Source: an uncultured Eubacteriales bacterium (lineage in GTDB: Bacteria > Bacillota > Clostridia > Oscillospirales > Acutalibacteraceae). From it: a stretch of DNA of 5,869 nt. Location of the stretch: NCBI GenBank assembly GCA_900320925.1, contig ONUD01000095.1, positions 1 to 5,869 of the forward strand. The letters are read 5' to 3'. This document shows positions 5,034-5,869 of the stretch, in pieces. The notes beneath the pieces are model-generated. The model searched no databases and was not told where the DNA came from. It saw only the letters and a program-made list of their open reading frames with translations. A program made the translations under genes and the position numbers. Position 1 is the stretch's first letter, and each line of letters starts with the position of its first letter.

Positions 5034-5869
5034 ATGAAAACAAGAAGAATTTTATGCATGATAGCAATACTGTCACTGGCGTCTGCTATGGGGTGTCAGG
5101 CGAATCCTACGATTGTTTCGGAACCGCCTGTTTCCCAAATCGAGGAAGCAGAAGATGGGGTACTCACTCCGAAAATCACTGCCAATCCGTCTGTCAGAGA
5201 ATCGGAAAAGCACGGTCTTTTTGATCTGTTCACCAATGATATAGCCGAGGAAGCGGTGGTGGCAGAGGATGGTGCCATAGCGGCAACCGATGGAGATATG
5301 CTCAGAACGGCCGATGCCGCAGCGGCAACCGATGACGAAATAGCTATGGAAGCCCCTGCGTGGACGGAAGAGGGGGAAGATATCATCGTTGTTGACGAAT
5401 ATGAAGAAAGTGTGCTGCCGCAAGCAGGTCTGCTGACAGCAGGGGAGTGGAATGACAATGACAACTGGGGATTTTTTACGAACCTTGTGAATACAGGCAA
5501 GATTACCCTGCCAAGACAGTATGGTATCATGCCGACAAACAGGGTATCAGTTACCGTGACAGACAAGACGAATCAGCCTGTTGTCAATGCCAAGGCCAGA
5601 ATCCTTGACGGAAGCGGCAATGTCCTTTGGAGCGGCATTACCGACAAGCAGGGCAAGGTCTATCTCTTTGCTCCCGACAATCAGACAGTGACCACCCTGG
5701 AAGTGGAAAGTCAGGGAAAGGTGCAGACACAGCCGATTGCCGTTACAGACAGCGTAGTGGACGAACAGACCAATACGGTTGTTTGGGATGACGGCTACGA
5801 GATGACCTTTGACGGGGAAGGCAAAGCCTATCCGCAAACAGAAGTCATGTTTGTCGTGGATACCACAGG
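5034..5869 (+). CDS. VWA-domain lipoprotein, N-terminal part (runs off the window)
   Basis: Open for 278 codons to the window end, this is the 5' part of a larger gene. MKTRRILCMIAILSLASAMGC is a lipoprotein signal with lipid-bearing Cys21 (SAMGC, a slightly atypical but allowed lipobox). Residues 22-130 are acidic and low in complexity, with an in-frame near repeat (AIAATDGD and AAAATDDE). The motif AGLLTAGEWNDNDNWGFF (131-148) precedes a beta domain of carboxypeptidase-regulatory type at about 168-235 (VSVTVTDKTNQPVVNAKARI then SGITDKQGKVYLFAP). The last residues, TEVMFVVDTT, are the first strand and the beginning of the MIDAS metal site (DxTGS/DxSxS) of a von Willebrand factor A domain, so the missing remainder should carry that domain. 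The likely role is a surface-anchored metal-dependent ligand-binding or adhesion protein; the ligand is unknown. It lies on the host side of the cotJC junction and has its own transcription unit after the terminator. Confidence 0.88.
   Translation, partial: MKTRRILCMIAILSLASAMGCQANPTIVSEPPVSQIEEAEDGVLTPKITANPSVRESEKHGLFDLFTNDIAEEAVVAEDGAIAATDGDMLRTADAAAATDDEIAMEAPAWTEEGEDIIVVDEYEESVLPQAGLLTAGEWNDNDNWGFFTNLVNTGKITLPRQYGIMPTNRVSVTVTDKTNQPVVNAKARILDGSGNVLWSGITDKQGKVYLFAPDNQTVTTLEVESQGKVQTQPIAVTDSVVDEQTNTVVWDDGYEMTFDGEGKAYPQTEVMFVVDTT
5280..5334 (+). repeat. 13-base direct repeat in the VWA lipoprotein linker
   Basis: GCGGCAACCGATG is found at 5280-5292 and again at 5322-5334, exactly 42 bases (14 codons) apart. 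It encodes the ATD blocks in the alanine/aspartate-rich linker of the lipoprotein. It is probably a small internal duplication. Confidence 0.6.

Noticed and set aside
5073..5837. Several minus-strand open frames opposite the VWA lipoprotein gene.
   Set aside because: They are shadows. The plus strand has a strong ribosome site, a lipoprotein signal and recognisable domains throughout.
1..5869. tRNA, rRNA, CRISPR arrays and riboswitches.
   Set aside because: No cloverleaf, conserved rRNA segment, regularly spaced repeat or long structured leader was seen. The only leader (about 27 bases before 207) is too short for a riboswitch.

Overview
The window looks like chromosomal DNA of a spore-forming, low-to-mid GC Bacillota, most likely a gut-type Clostridia (Lachnospiraceae-like). 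The reasons are strong AGGAGG-type ribosome binding sites, a near-consensus sigma-A promoter, Gram-positive style lipoproteins with long acidic/Ser-rich linkers, and a fragment of a CotJC-type (spore coat manganese catalase family) gene. This assignment is inferred from gene content; no marker gene is present.

Layout. Positions 1-143 hold nothing I can support. A promoter at 144-172 opens a rightward operon. It contains a two-TM DUF3592-like membrane protein (207-893), a lipoprotein with a transglutaminase-like domain and a visible Cys-His-Asp triad (911-2368), and a four-TM DUF3592-like protein (2365-3030, ATGA overlap). A 52-codon gene (3069-3227) follows. Its 3' end contains a complete intrinsic-terminator-shaped hairpin, and it overlaps by ATGA a large serine recombinase (3224-4699).

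Immediately after the recombinase stop codon, the sequence becomes the C-terminal ~65 codons of a CotJC/manganese-catalase-family protein (about 4718-4926). These lack the N-terminal part of the gene and are closed by a good terminator (4927-4972). The simplest reading is that a recombinase-encoding element has inserted in cotJC and that its right end lies at about 4700-4727. The DUF3592/transglutaminase operon would then be cargo of the element, with its left end and the 5' part of cotJC upstream of the window. Elements that interrupt sporulation genes and are excised in the mother cell are known (skin in sigK, SPbeta in spsM), so a developmentally excised element is a real possibility here but is not shown by the window.

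Downstream of the junction, apparently in host sequence, a lipoprotein gene starts at 5034 and runs off the end of the window. It carries a carboxypeptidase-regulatory-like beta domain and is cut just at the first MIDAS motif of what should be a von Willebrand factor A domain.

How the parts may work together: the first three proteins would all act at the membrane/cell wall and appear to be co-expressed. The recombinase would be expressed from the same transcript only if the hairpin inside the 52-codon gene is overcome, for instance by a ribosome translating through it. That would link integration/excision to translation of the small gene (inference).
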